DNA of 64,000 nucleotides from Epiperipatus broadwayi (taxonomy: Eukaryota > Onychophora > Udeonychophora > Euonychophora > Peripatidae): contig JAQFVV010012441.1 of assembly GCA_028023455.1 (NCBI GenBank), positions 4,153,911 to 4,217,910 of the forward strand, read 5' to 3'. This document shows positions 52,081 through 63,010 of the stretch, piece after piece; the first letter of the stretch is position 1; every line of letters starts with the position of its first letter. The notes below the pieces were generated by a model. The model was given only the letters and a program-made list of their open reading frames with translations, was not told the origin of the DNA and made no database searches. The translations under genes were made by a program, and so were the position numbers.

Positions 52081-52348
52081 GCCTTGGATCTGAGAGCACT
52101 GCACCAAGATCTTAGGATCTAATGCAACCCTCCAGCAACTACCTTTTATCTCCATTTAACTACAAAACAATAGGTCTTAAACTGAAAACACCTTAATGTT
52201 TTCAATCCAAGCCCATCAGCTTATATAGTCATTAACATGTTTTCACTTTAAGACCTATAGTTTTGTAGATAAATGGAGATAAAAGGTAGTTGCTGGAGGG
52301 TTGCATTAGATCCTAAGATCTAGGTGCAGTGCTCTCAGATCCAAGGCT

Positions 52349-52389
52349 CCTCACTGATGAAGACCATAAGCCAGAAACTAGTCTGGGGA
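52349..52389 (+). ncRNA. Hammerhead ribozyme, family A sense arm
   Basis: CTGATGA (52,354-52,360), a weakened stem II (GACC...GCC), GAAA (52,374-52,377), CTA and GTC (52,381-52,383), then TGGGGA pairing with TCCTCA upstream. The core is intact; one stem II base has changed relative to the antisense arm. Transcribed in either direction, this element would contain one ribozyme in sense and one as its complement. Confidence 0.6.
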
Positions 52390-52569
52390 TATTGGATGAG
52401 TAGGCACTAGATGGGGATTTTATGCACAAGACTTCTGGCATCCATTGATTACTCTAGCTTGTTGGGTGTGGCAATATATATAGTGAGTCTTGCCTGTTTT
52501 AACAACAGTTATACACAAGCATAAGAGGTGGTGGTCATGTGATGTTTATTGGCTTACAATACAAATAAC

Positions 52570-53920
52570 ACAGTTTTAGTTTAAAAAGAAAATCACTCTT
52601 CATTAATTGTGATAAGGCATTAAATTTCATTAATTATATAAAAAATAATAGACTAAATTTTATTAATATTAAAAATGATTTATTTGATTTATTTTAAAAT
52701 GTGATAGATGGAATGCACTATTTAATTTTTTCATAGTTTTACATAAATGCTATTTGAAATGGGTTTTCTTGTAACATTCAGTTCATTCTGACATTGCTCT
52801 AAATTGATATTACATTAATAACAGTAGTTCATTTTGTCTGTTCTTCCCTCCCACAATTAACAGTTTATTTTTAAAGATAATGAATTATTATAGTTTTCAG
52901 TTATGCAGTTGAGCTACATCAAACTGGCCTATGAATGGATATTGTTGCTCAATAATTGACATCTAATTTGCCCAAATGGATTGTGCCACAAAATTTCATG
53001 TAAAATTTTGTTTCAGTATCAGCTAATTTCAGAAATAAAATTCTGTCATAAGCACATATACATACGACTTCAAACATCATTCTAAATTTGCCCAAAATGG
53101 ACTTTAAAAATTTCCTTTATGAAAATTTGTTGGAAATAGTACTCCATTTTTGGGGTGATTACTGTGTTTTGTTCTACTATGAGCTGTAAAGCATAAATTT
53201 TTACACACAACCTAATAAAGATCTTATAAAAATTTGCATATCCCTATTGTAGGTAAAATTTCACTATTATATGTAGCGCTTTCTGTTTTTATGTGTCTTA
53301 AAATTATTTCCAAATTTGAGTATTATATTAAAATTTTTTTAAAGTCTTAAATTCTTGGGATATTAGAAATTGGAAAAACCTTAACTCTCTGATAAGGAAA
53401 ATCTATACCTGTATGCTAATGTTAGAACAATTTACTATTATATTGTTAATAGGCAAGGTAAAGTCTAAAATTAATTAGCCTTTGTATTATTCTATAAATC
53501 TAAATAAATAAAGCTGAAATAATTGTTAAACATGTTAAAATAGCACAATGTTTGACAGCCGTTCGGTATAGCCATAATTACTGTTGCACAGCAAGTATTT
53601 AAAGTATGTCAAAATTAAGTTAACTTCTCTGAGATGGAATAATCTATTAAAGTACTGAAAGTTTGTTTATAATGTTATTCAATGAACATGAAATAAATAT
53701 TTGAAAGGCATAGATTCTACGTTGTTTCTTGGTTTAAATATTCTGAAAGAATTAAACTTTTAAATATAATTAATTATATCACCTTTCAAATACTTCTTTC
53801 ATTCATAATGTTCAACATTATAAACAATTTTTAGTATGTCAATGTATTCTTTCAGCTCAGAAGTATTAAAATGTATTGCACAAAACAATAATCTGTTTAT
53901 CTTTTTATGAACACAGTTTT
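52570..53920. other. AT-rich intergenic DNA, nothing assigned
   Basis: AT-rich DNA; no gene, exon or shared repeat recognised. Confidence 0.5.
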
Positions 53921-53924
53921 ATAG

Positions 53925-54450
53925 TTGCTTATATCTATAGTTTTAAAATTTATTCGCGTATTTGATAACGATGTTTCTTTTACTATATTATATACTATCT
54001 TTGTTTTGTTGTTTATATGTAGTTTATAATTAGCTTCTGTCAAACATCTATCTCATATAATTTATAAGGTCGATTGTTTATTAAGAGATTATAAACCACG
54101 ATAAGACCTGTTGATGTTCCATATAGTTTTTACCGCTTAAATATTTATTGAGTTTGTTTTAAGCATTTTAATTCTGTTGTTTCATAGCTTTTACATTTTA
54201 TTCACGTATTTGATATTTGAAGTTTATTCCCCTACATCATATACTATCTTTATTTTGTTGTTTCAAAAGAGTTGTTTTTTTTACATTTTTTTTATATTTA
54301 TGATCTTCTGATATCCTTTTATAATTTGTAAAGTAGACTGTTTATTACGCGATTATAAACAGCGATAAGTCCTATTGACATTCAATATGGGGTCTTTGCT
54401 GCTTAAATATTTATTGACTTTGTTTTTAAGTATTTTAGTTGTTTTTCAGC
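53925..54450 (+). repeat. Diverged tandem duplication of about 260 bp
   Basis: Two direct units: ATTTATTCGCGTATTTGATA, ATATACTATCTTTGTTTTG, GTCGATTGTTTATTAAGAGA, TTATAAACCACGATAAG, TTAAATATTTATTGAGTTTG and their counterparts beginning near 54,195 (ATTTTATTCACGTATTTGAT, ATACTATCTTTATTTTG, GACTGTTTATTACGCGAT). The divergence is visible throughout, so it is older than the one at 39.5 kb. Confidence 0.7.
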
Positions 54451-54587
54451 ATTAGCTTTCACTGAAAAATATATTAGAAAGTGAATTTTCTAATACATCA
54501 TTATATATACATATAAGACTTTATAATCAATCCACTCGGGATTAAAGGTTACTAATATGAAGGTATTATCATACACAAAATCGAATA

Positions 54588-54932
<345 letters not shown>

Positions 54933-54934
54933 GC

Positions 54935-56125
54935 AAAATATATCCGAGTTTATTGCTGTGTTAACATTAATCAGACATTTTGGATGGATCATAGTTGCAA
55001 TCATCTGTGTAATGAATATTATTTAAAGAAAATATTATAGAATATGTGAAAGGCATGATTCTAAAAACTATTTCTAAATAAAATGTAACTTCAATTTTTA
55101 ATCATATATCTGAATACAGTATAATCCCTTAATAATCTCAATAACTTTTCTGATTTTTCTTGGTGAAGACTGTGACTCTTCGATGATTTAGAAAACTCAA
55201 CATTATGATTAGTCTCCATAAAATGGAAATAAAATACTGATAATGATGATGATGATGAGTATTTTTTCTGCATAAATTATTTCATTTTTTATATGAATGA
55301 TATATTAAGTTAACCATAAATATGTGTAATATATATAGAGAGTAACACCTTCATGTTATAAGTTCTACTATATAGTCAATGCATAAGATGTAAAAACATC
55401 AAGCCAAGTAAATTGTCGGTCCATATAGTTTAAACATATATCTTCTTTTTTATTGCTTAAAAATATTCATTTACCACATAAAAAAAATGACATCAATCCT
55501 TCAAACACAACTAATTTGAAATTAATAATTAAATACTTAGTGAAACTGGCTTACAAAAGTAAGACTACTTGAATATGGCTAACTAAAGAACAAGGCACTT
55601 TGAATAAACAAATAGGTCTTTATCTTAGTTAGTATGTAATATGCTGCAACAGTATAAACTTTTCATGCTTAAATTCGATTATTCAACTGCTGTTTAGGAT
55701 GCAAAAACTGAGTTAATCTCTCTGCAAATTAGATGTATTTTAGAAAGGCTTTTTTGCCATCTACACAGAAATATTTTACTTTATATAAGTCAGCTGGGTT
55801 AATTACTAAGTTATAAGCTCATTTTGTGATAAAACTTTCAGCTGCTAATTCTTTCTATTTATTAAAACCACAATTACCTCTCTTCCCTTGGACATTTTAT
55901 TACAAAAATTAATTATAGTGTATTTAAATCTTATCCTCAATTGAGATTCAAATCCTAAATGTTATTGATGAAGGCAAATTTCAGAAATGAGCTTTATGCT
56001 GATTAAAATGCACTACAATTTAGTAGTTAATAATTCTTTAAACTTATTGTAGATGCCCTTAGAGAGAAAAACTGTTCGTGTTTTATTATATATAGGGTAA
56101 GCTAAAGCATTAAATGATTTAAAAC
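54935..56125. other. AT-rich intergenic DNA, nothing assigned
   Basis: AT-rich DNA. A small (GAT)n run lies at 55,241-55,258. The minus-strand frame at 55,091-55,273 is Ser/Lys-rich with no domain. Confidence 0.45.
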
Positions 56126-56129
56126 TATC

Positions 56130-56590
56130 AAAATATCACATGATTACCATTTCAAATGCTTACATGGGCTGTTAATAATAACTCAATACAATAGTGTCAC
56201 CAAGTGCAAGCCTTAGTAATAAATGAATGCAAGAAGGTTTGTATATAAAATCTCTATCTAGTACTTACTTATCCAATATTCCTGGACTAGTTTTTAGCTT
56301 GTAGCTTTCATCAGTGAGGAACATTAAATTTAAGAGCATTACTGAAGGGTTGTTAGACCCTAAGATCTAAGTGCAGTGCTTTCAAATACAAAGCTCCTCT
56401 CTGATAAAAGCCACAGGATAGAAACTATGATGGAGATATTGGCTGAGTAAGTACTAGATAGGGATGTTTTGTATAAATCTTCTTACTTCTGTTGATTACA
56501 AAGGCTTGCTTTTAGTAGTGTTACTGTATGGAGTTTGCTATTGTTATTAACAGCCTATGTAATCACATGAAATGTTGATATGATTTCTTG
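56130..56590 (-). mobile_element. Family A foldback copy, diverged
   Basis: The conserved terminus is recognisable at the left in antisense (AATATCACATGATTACCATT) and again at the right (TAATCACATGAAATGTTGAT). Between them are antisense and sense arms with GTGTCACCAAGTGCAAGCC, TCTAGTACTTACTTATCCAA, TTTCATCAGTGAGGAACAT, then AAAGCTCCTCTCTGATAAAA and GTAAGTACTAGATAGGGAT. The antisense arm hammerhead keeps CTGATGA and GTC but GAAA reads AAAA; the sense arm core is broken. With both ends present, this is the most complete copy structurally, though the most decayed in sequence. Confidence 0.7.
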
Positions 56591-56669
56591 ATTTTACAAC
56601 TATCCTGTCCATGGAATAATGGTGACTATGGTTTTTGAAAAAACTGATACCAAAATATATAGATTCTGA

Positions 56670-56990
56670 ACTAAGTTCATATCTATATGACTATATAAGT
56701 AAATGAACTTGAACACATTATTGAGTTTTCATCTAAAGCTACCAGCTTTATAATTAACTAAATAGGTAATAGATGGCTGATGAAAGATTGCATTAGATAG
56801 TAAGATCTAGGCACAGTGCTCTCAAATCCAAAGCTTCTCATTTGATTAAAGCCACAAGCTAAAAAGTAGTGTGGGAATATTGAATAAGTAGAGAGATTTT
56901 AGGCACAAACCTTTTTGCATTCACTGATTACTAAGAATGCACTTGGTGGCACTACTGCATGGAGTTTTCTACTGCTGCAATTACATGATT
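56670..56990 (+). mobile_element. Family A sense copy, diverged
   Basis: A single sense unit without an obvious antisense arm: GATTGCATTAGATAGTAAGA, TCTAGGCACAGTGCTCTCAA, ATCCAAAGCTTCTCATTTGA, GGCACAAACCTTTTTGCATT, CACTTGGTGGCACTACTGCA. The hammerhead site reads TTTGATTAAAGCCACAAGCT then AAAAAGTAGTGTGGG and has lost several core bases. The terminal CATGATTTG-type end is decayed. Confidence 0.6.
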
Positions 56991-56999
56991 TGTTACAAA

Positions 57000-57900
57000 T
57001 CATTAAATCAATTTTCAAAACTTAGTATGAAGCATGTTTGTGAAATCCACAAAATATAAAAAAGTGTTTGAAAAATCCACAAATTGATATTTTAAACTCT
57101 CTTCTGATTTCTTTGCCTGAAACAGAGTCAGGATCTTCTACTTATTAAATCAAAATTACTTCCTGAGCTAACAAGTAAAAATAAATCTGAGGCTTTTTGC
57201 TATTAAAATGTGAATGATTTTCTGGTAGCAGTGAATTGATTTTGTTATGCTAGTATCTTTGATACAACTTGTTTCATTTACTCCATGTTTTGCTTGTGTT
57301 TGTCTGAAATGGCTTACTTTTCATTTTAGTTTTTTCTTATATGTGCTGTGTGGAACCACCTAAGTCATACTATAAGAACTAATTGATTAATTAAAGATTT
57401 ACACTAATTTATAATTGAAAAATAGAACTTATTTCCCCTAAAGTTAAATGGTTGTTCAATTTTATAAAGTAATATAAAAATAAATAGTGATTTGTATTTT
57501 TGCAACATTTACCCATATGTAAATAGTTATGGACAAAATATCGAACATCTTAGCATGTTTAATAATTGAAAAATAAAACACTTTTCTATAACATGAAATG
57601 ATTTTATTTAATTTTTATATGTAATCTATAAATAATTATGTTGATGCTTTTACAATAATAAAATATTGTTTTATTTTTATAAAAGAGTCTTAAAATAAAT
57701 ATATTTCAATGGAACATGTCACTTTGCCACAATTATTATCGTCTATTTAATAGGGATGCAAGGAGAAAGATCTTGTGGTTTTATAGAGGATAAACAAACT
57801 AAAAAAACACCCCATGTTCTCTAATAGGAAAAAAGAACAGATCATGGGATCTGAAAATACTAGCTATGTTATTTAAAGTAAGTTCTTCAGTTGGTATCTT
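57000..57900. other. AT-rich intergenic DNA, nothing assigned
   Basis: AT-rich sequence; no feature recognised. Confidence 0.5.
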
Positions 57901-57916
57901 CTATATTCAATACAAA

Positions 57917-58260
57917 ACTCTCTCCATACAGTAGTGTCACCCTGTGCCAACCAGAGTAATCAATGGATGCCAGAAGGCTTGTGCATAAAATCCTTATCTA
58001 ATGCTTACTCACACAATATCCCCAGACTAGTTATGGCTTGTGGCCTTCGTCAGTGAAGAGCTTTGGATCTGAGAGCACTGCACCTAGATCTTAGGATCTA
58101 ATGCAACCCTGCAGCAACCACCTTTTATCTCTACTTAACTATAAAACTATGAGAATGAAATTGAAAACATTTAAATATTTTCAATCTAACCTCAATAGCT
58201 TGCCTTGTTTATAAACAATTATGTGCTAGTATGAGATAGTGATCATGTGATGCTTAATGG
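57917..58260. mobile_element. Family A copy with antisense hammerhead relic
   Basis: An antisense arm (ACAAAACTCTCTCCATACAG, GTGCCAACCAGAGTAATCAA, TGGATGCCAGAAGGCTTGTG, GACTAGTTATGGCTTGTGGC, CTTCGTCAGTGAAGAGC, GATCTTAGGATCTAATGCAA) is followed by a short sense terminus (ATAGTGATCATGTGATGCTT then AATGGGTT). On the minus strand the ribozyme site reads CTGACGA, GGCC...GCC, then ATAACTAGTC, where GAAA has been altered. An imperfect CTTCTATA repeat on both flanks may be the remains of a duplication. Confidence 0.7.
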
Positions 58261-58289
58261 GTTAACTTCTATAATGTTGTCAATATAAC

Positions 58290-58545
58290 ATATTTTTAAA
58301 GGATTTTTACGGTCCAAGAATTGGCAACGAAAACACTGCATTGACATTTTTGATGGCTGAATGAAGTGGAATTTGAAACACCTTGTGTCAAATGCAGGAG
58401 ATCACTAAAGATAAGTTTAAAACTTTACAATGTCCACATCAAAGCTGCCAAAATAAGATAGCAGGCATCTCCTGAACTGTTGCAGTCACATCAAAGCAGC
58501 AGTGAAACAAATCTCTTTCCAGCTTTTTTTCATGATGTTCATTCT
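58290..58545. other. GC-elevated unassigned block
   Basis: A block with more G+C than its surroundings (TTACGGTCCAAGAATTGGCA, GGAGATCACTAAAG, GCAGGCATCTCCTGAACTGT). The plus strand has a short open piece (ETPCVKCRRSLKISLKLYNV) after which stops appear. No family is recognised; it is probably an old transposon scrap. Confidence 0.2.
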
Positions 58546-58549
58546 GTTT

Positions 58550-59205
58550 GTTACTAGTAATCAAAAAAATATTCATTTTACCCTTTCTTTTATTTTTTGT
58601 TATTAACCCTTAATTTATGTTAATTTCTTCTTTTTTGCTTTACTGTATTATGTATTGATTAAATAACACAATTTGTGCTGTTTTGTATAAAAAATAAATA
58701 TGTAATTTTCAATTAATAAGAAAATTTAAAAATATATAATTTACAATTAATTTATGCTTTAGATTTATGTTCTTTTACAACAATTAAATTTTCAAAAATA
58801 TTTAATTTATTGATTAGGTGTTGCATTATCGCTCCGTTCACACAATATGTAAAATCAGAAACTGAACTGAAAAGTGAGTAATACAGCATGTATTGTATCA
58901 ATACCATTCTCTCTACCTGATATCTGATTTAATTGAATCTTTGCATACGTATACATTCTTGATGATAATACATTTTTAAAGAGTTTGTAAACAATTTCAG
59001 TAGAGATTAGTGAAAAATTAAAATGTTTAAATTTTAAATGAAAATTCAATGCTCATTAGAATACTGCCATCTAGTGGCTTCATGTTATAACTAAATTTTC
59101 TTTACAATTTCTGGAACTATATAAAATTAAACTGTAAATAATAAAAAACTATAAAACAATTTTAAAAAATACTTTTACTTACATAAATTTTCTTCAGTTT
59201 TCATA
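58550..59205. other. AT-rich intergenic DNA, nothing assigned
   Basis: AT-rich sequence; the minus-strand frame at 58,855 is unsupported. Confidence 0.5.
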
Positions 59206-59254
59206 AACCAAAATATTCTGCTCTGATATTTAATTTCTAAACATTAATACATGA

Positions 59255-59400
59255 TGCTTTTATTTTGGATTCATAATATCGAGAATACTATGAAAATTGA
59301 AGAAATTTATTTTTATATTTAAGTGTCAACGGCTTTTACTTTGATTGTACAATATCAAGAATTCTGTAAAAATTGAATGAATTTGTTTTTTATTTTTCAG
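59255..59400 (+). repeat. Short diverged tandem duplication
   Basis: Two roughly 75-bp units, TTATTTTGGATTCATAATAT then CGAGAATACTATGAAAATTG, and TTACTTTGATTGTACAATAT then CAAGAATTCTGTAAAAATTG. The second ends in TTTTTTATTTTTCAG, which looks like a strong 3' splice site. Confidence 0.55.
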
Positions 59401-59671
59401 TGCATGTTTGTAAATGAAACTGTTTTTTTAATAAAAAATGTTTTTAAAACATTTTATTATTTTGGTTTTACAATCAACACATATGTCAGTCCAACAGAGT
59501 TTACCAAAAACTTTAATTCTGAAGTATTAATAGATACTCATTTTCAATCAACATTAGATACATATCTGGATTGTATATCTTTAAAATAAAGTCTGATCTT
59601 TACCTGAAAAAATATATAAGGTTCCCAGAGTATCAATTGAAACTCCCAGGGATGAGTACGACAGGGGAATG
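59400..59671 (+). other. Weak exon candidate between strong splice signals
   Basis: The left boundary TTGTTTTTTATTTTTCAG and the right boundary GAATGTG/GTAAGTAC are excellent acceptor and donor matches. No single frame spans the whole interval. The first frame is open to 59,589 (SPTEFTKNFNSEVLIDTHFQ is part of it). A second frame is open over the last 150 bp (SDLYLKKYIRFPEYQLKLPG then MSTTGEC). A shorter exon using an internal acceptor (AATAAAG before TCTGAT, near 59,596) would be coherent and phase-compatible with the donor. Non-coding exon, pseudogene and chance are the alternatives. Confidence 0.25.
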
Positions 59672-59679
59672 TGGTAAGT

Positions 59680-61540
59680 ACTTCAAGGCACTTAGTTATT
59701 ATTGATATGTCTGGCAATGTGATAAACTGTTTCAGTTAAAACTATTCTAAACAATTCATAATACAATAGACAAAAGTATATAAAAATATCATAAATATTA
59801 GAATTTTAATAAAATTTATAAAATAATTTTTGCCTGGTGCAGAAAAAAAAATTTAAAAAAAAAATGAAGTAAGAAATGTTTGTGCATAAATTGTATACTT
59901 AGAAATCACATTTGTCAAATTTATAATATATGTGGCAATAAAGTCATCTATTTTTAAAGTCATTATTATCAAATAATCTGTTTCCTTTATTATTTTTTTC
60001 TTATATTGCATTTTAATAGAAGGTGTTTTGTTACTTTATTAGTGTATTTTTATTTTACTTGTTTTCTTTATAAATGCCTAAACAAAAATCATAACATATT
60101 CACATTCGTTTGTTCCATTAATATTTAAATTTCTATCACTGTCCATACAATTTATCCTGATCTTCTTGTAACAACCTACACTCCAAAATAAACATTTAAT
60201 TCCCTCTATTTCATATTGACAAATTACATTTGCAGTCCAAATTCTTATTTCATTTTTTCTTCTTTTCATAGTAACTAAAGCTTTTATCTTTTCTCAGAGT
60301 AAAAATAAGTTTTCTTTAGTGTTATTATATATCTTTTTACCTAATAAATAAACTGTACTGACATCTCTGTTAATAAAAATAGAAGTCTGGGAAGAGCACA
60401 AACATAGTGACCAATGAATAGAAAGAAATATATGTTAAATTTTTAATCTGATAATGGATACATATTTTTTTTAGAAAAAGTATATATATTTCATCACTTA
60501 ACCAATTTGTATCTTCTTTCAACTTTATCAGTCACTAACCTGACTTTTAAGTTCATGATTTAAATCTAAAAGATGAAAACTTGTACTGATCTAATAATGG
60601 CTTTAAGTTTTATTAACTTTCAAGTGCATTTCCACCTGATCAGTTTGAAGTAGCCGAATTTTATTAATTTTAATAAAAAGATTGTGTAACCGTCTATTCT
60701 CAGAACATGTAAAATGTTCAAATAATCTATATATTAGAAATACATTTTACATGTTTGTGTGCGCTAATATTTATACAACACACTAGCTGCTACCAATATA
60801 AAATAAAATTATATAAAAAGACTTAGGGTGTAGTTATCAAACCATCATTTTAATGTCCAAAATTATGACAAAATCAGAGTCAAAACTTTTTAAGTAATTG
60901 ATAATTTGGAAGGAAGCTTAAAGATTTCCCCATTATTTATGACAGACAGACAGACAGAGAGAGTAAAAAAAAAAATATGTGTATGGCAGAAGAGCAAAAG
61001 TATAATGGACTCTATCATATCCACAGAATGATTTGGTGAGATTGGAAAATGTCAATCTCTAGAATGTAAAAATTTTTAGATTGTTTCCAGTTAAACTTCT
61101 TATGTTCCTGCCATATGATTTATTTTTCTTTTCTTTTACTATCTATAATTTTATTTAAGTACAGTTTGAAGAAGTATAAAATAAAAAAAATGTGTAAATT
61201 TGAATCCGTAATAGCTACACGATGCATATTTGCATACTATTACCACAAATTGGCTCTCTTTCAAACATTTTTTCATCTAGACATGTAGTCACTCATATGG
61301 TTCTTAGCTCACTTTCTTTTTAAATTTATTCCTATATTGTACTTATTTATTCTACATTTTTGTTAATTATTTTTAATGATAACCAAATGCATATAGTTTT
61401 GAATTAAAAATATAGATATGTGAGTATTTAAACATAATTATTATATAAAGTTCAATATTATCAATAAAAATATTGGAAACCAAATGAGTGAAGACACAAA
61501 AATATCTAGTAAATATTCAAATCATGCTCCCAAAATGTTA
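59680..61540. other. AT-rich intergenic DNA, nothing assigned
   Basis: AT-rich DNA with a short (GACA)n/(GA)n run at 60,942-60,963. No coding signal or shared repeat was found. Confidence 0.5.
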
Positions 61541-61559
61541 TGATATTTTGACAAAGCCC

Positions 61560-62870
61560 CCTGTGAATAAATATATCTGAACTTAAGATCGATGTTAATG
61601 ATGTTCTATGTACTCTAGATGTTAGTAAAATGAATGGATCAATTAATTGATTGGCATCTATCAAAATTATTTCCAATGCATTAAGTTTAAAAAATGTTAA
61701 CGTAAAAATAATAAAGTTTATAATTAAAACATTAAATTTTATTGATAAAAATATTTATGCAGTTTTTAATAAGGATTTTTAAAAAATGTGTAATGGATGG
61801 CCCATGGGTTTACCTACTGTTGTTCAAATATGTAATTTTATAATTTCTACATATGAAGAAAATATTTTGAAAAATGAATATTATCAAAAAAATATTATTG
61901 CATATTATCAATATGTTGTTGATGTTTTTGTATGTGGTAAACCAAATACAATTAATGAGTTGTTTAAAGAATTAAATGGTTTGAAAGGCCTAAGATGGAT
62001 AAAAACAGATAAAGATTTAATGTGCTTTCAGTTTCTTGACCTTAAAATAACTAGAAATCAATGCATGCTGGATTACTGTATGTCCATTAAACCAATAATA
62101 AAAGGAGGTTATATTCCATATAAATCAAAAGTGCCAATGTCACACAAAATGGCAGGTTTGAAGTCCTTCTTATTTAGAAATAATAGTCTTTGCAAATATT
62201 CATCAGATAAAGGCAAAAATATTGAAATATATTCAAATGAATTGTTAAATGTTGGCTGCAGTTATAATCACATATATACTGTTATTAGAGATTTTAATAC
62301 AAAATATAAAAATAAAAATTTTAATAATAATATTGATTCTCCTGCTAATAAAAAAATATGGATATCAATCCCATATATTTCAAATAATCAAGCAAAGTTT
62401 ATTAGGAAAATTTATAAAGATATATGTGATATTGCATTTTACACACCTCCTACATTAAACAAATTAATAAATAACTCCAAAGATAAAACCTCATTTATAA
62501 ATAAAATTGTGTCATTTATAAATGGATATGTAGGTGTGGCAGTGTATATATAGGTGAATCTAGATGTATGCTGGAAAAAAGAACTAAAGAATACTTGCTA
62601 TTATTAAAACGTGTTCAGAAATAGAAACAAAATTGCATAGTAGATAATAATATTTCAGTATCTATTTTTTACAACCATAATAAATCATGTATTTATGGTT
62701 TTGACTTCAATTTTAACAGTGTAAAAATATTGCAAATTGAAAAAAATAACAAAATAAAAATAAAAGAAGCTATGATAATATACAAATATAAACATGACTT
62801 AATTAACAGGCAAGCAGCAAATGTTAAGATCACAGAATTGTGGAAAGGTTAGCCTTTCAAAGCCTTAGTT
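61560..62870 (+). pseudogene. Second Penelope-like element, 5'-truncated
   Basis: The plus strand encodes the C-terminal half of a PLE RT plus its endonuclease. CNGWPMGLPTVVQICNFIIS (61,790) is the x-PMGxP motif. YYQYVVDVFVCGKP (61,905) is the YxDD strand, with its first Asp replaced by Val, so the RT is dead. LMCFQFLDLKITRNQ (62,030) is the FLDxxI motif, and GGYIPYKSKVPMSHKMAGLK (62,110) the YIPYxSxxPxxHK motif. The frame stops at 62,553, where CGSVYIGESRCMLEKRTKEY, a GIY-YIG core, continues in another frame, followed by KIKIKEAMIIYKYKHDLINR (62,750). The motifs differ from the 47-50 kb PLE, so it is another PLE lineage. No hammerhead was found in its tail. Confidence 0.8.
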
Positions 62871-62884
62871 GACAAAGATTACTG

Positions 62885-63010
62885 GGATAATCAAAAGCAC
62901 TCCTAAGTTGATAAAATTTTTAATTATTTAGTTACTGTATTTACAAATATTCAGTTATATAATTACACCCACACACACACACATATCACATATATATATA
63001 TATATTGAAA
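62885..63010 (+). repeat. Short (CA)n and (TA)n runs
   Basis: ACACCCACACACACACACAT is followed by a TATA run to 63,005, within AT-rich DNA after the second PLE. Confidence 0.75.

Larger units (their letters stand above)
51930..52555 (+). mobile_element. Family A foldback retroposon, longest copy, 13-bp TSD
   Basis: A 626-bp inverted dimer: an antisense arm from 51,930 to about 52,225 and a sense arm from there to 52,555. The arms match over about 285 bp (CTTTTATCTCCATTTAACTA, GATCTTAGGATCTAATGCAA, CCAAGGCTCCTCACTGA, GAGTAGGCACTAGATGGGGA, TTGATTACTCTAGCTTG). The sense end is the family terminus GTGGTCATGTGATGTTTATT then GGCTT. ACAATACAAATAA flanks it perfectly at 51,917-51,929 and 52,556-52,568. 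Each arm carries a hammerhead core. No protein is encoded, so it must use another element's enzymes; a PLE or LINE partner is inferred. Confidence 0.85.

Noticed and set aside
51930-52555. Family A as a classic MITE
   Set aside because: Target-site duplications are 11-13 bp, one end is variable, and the arms contain ribozyme cores. All of this argues for retroposition.
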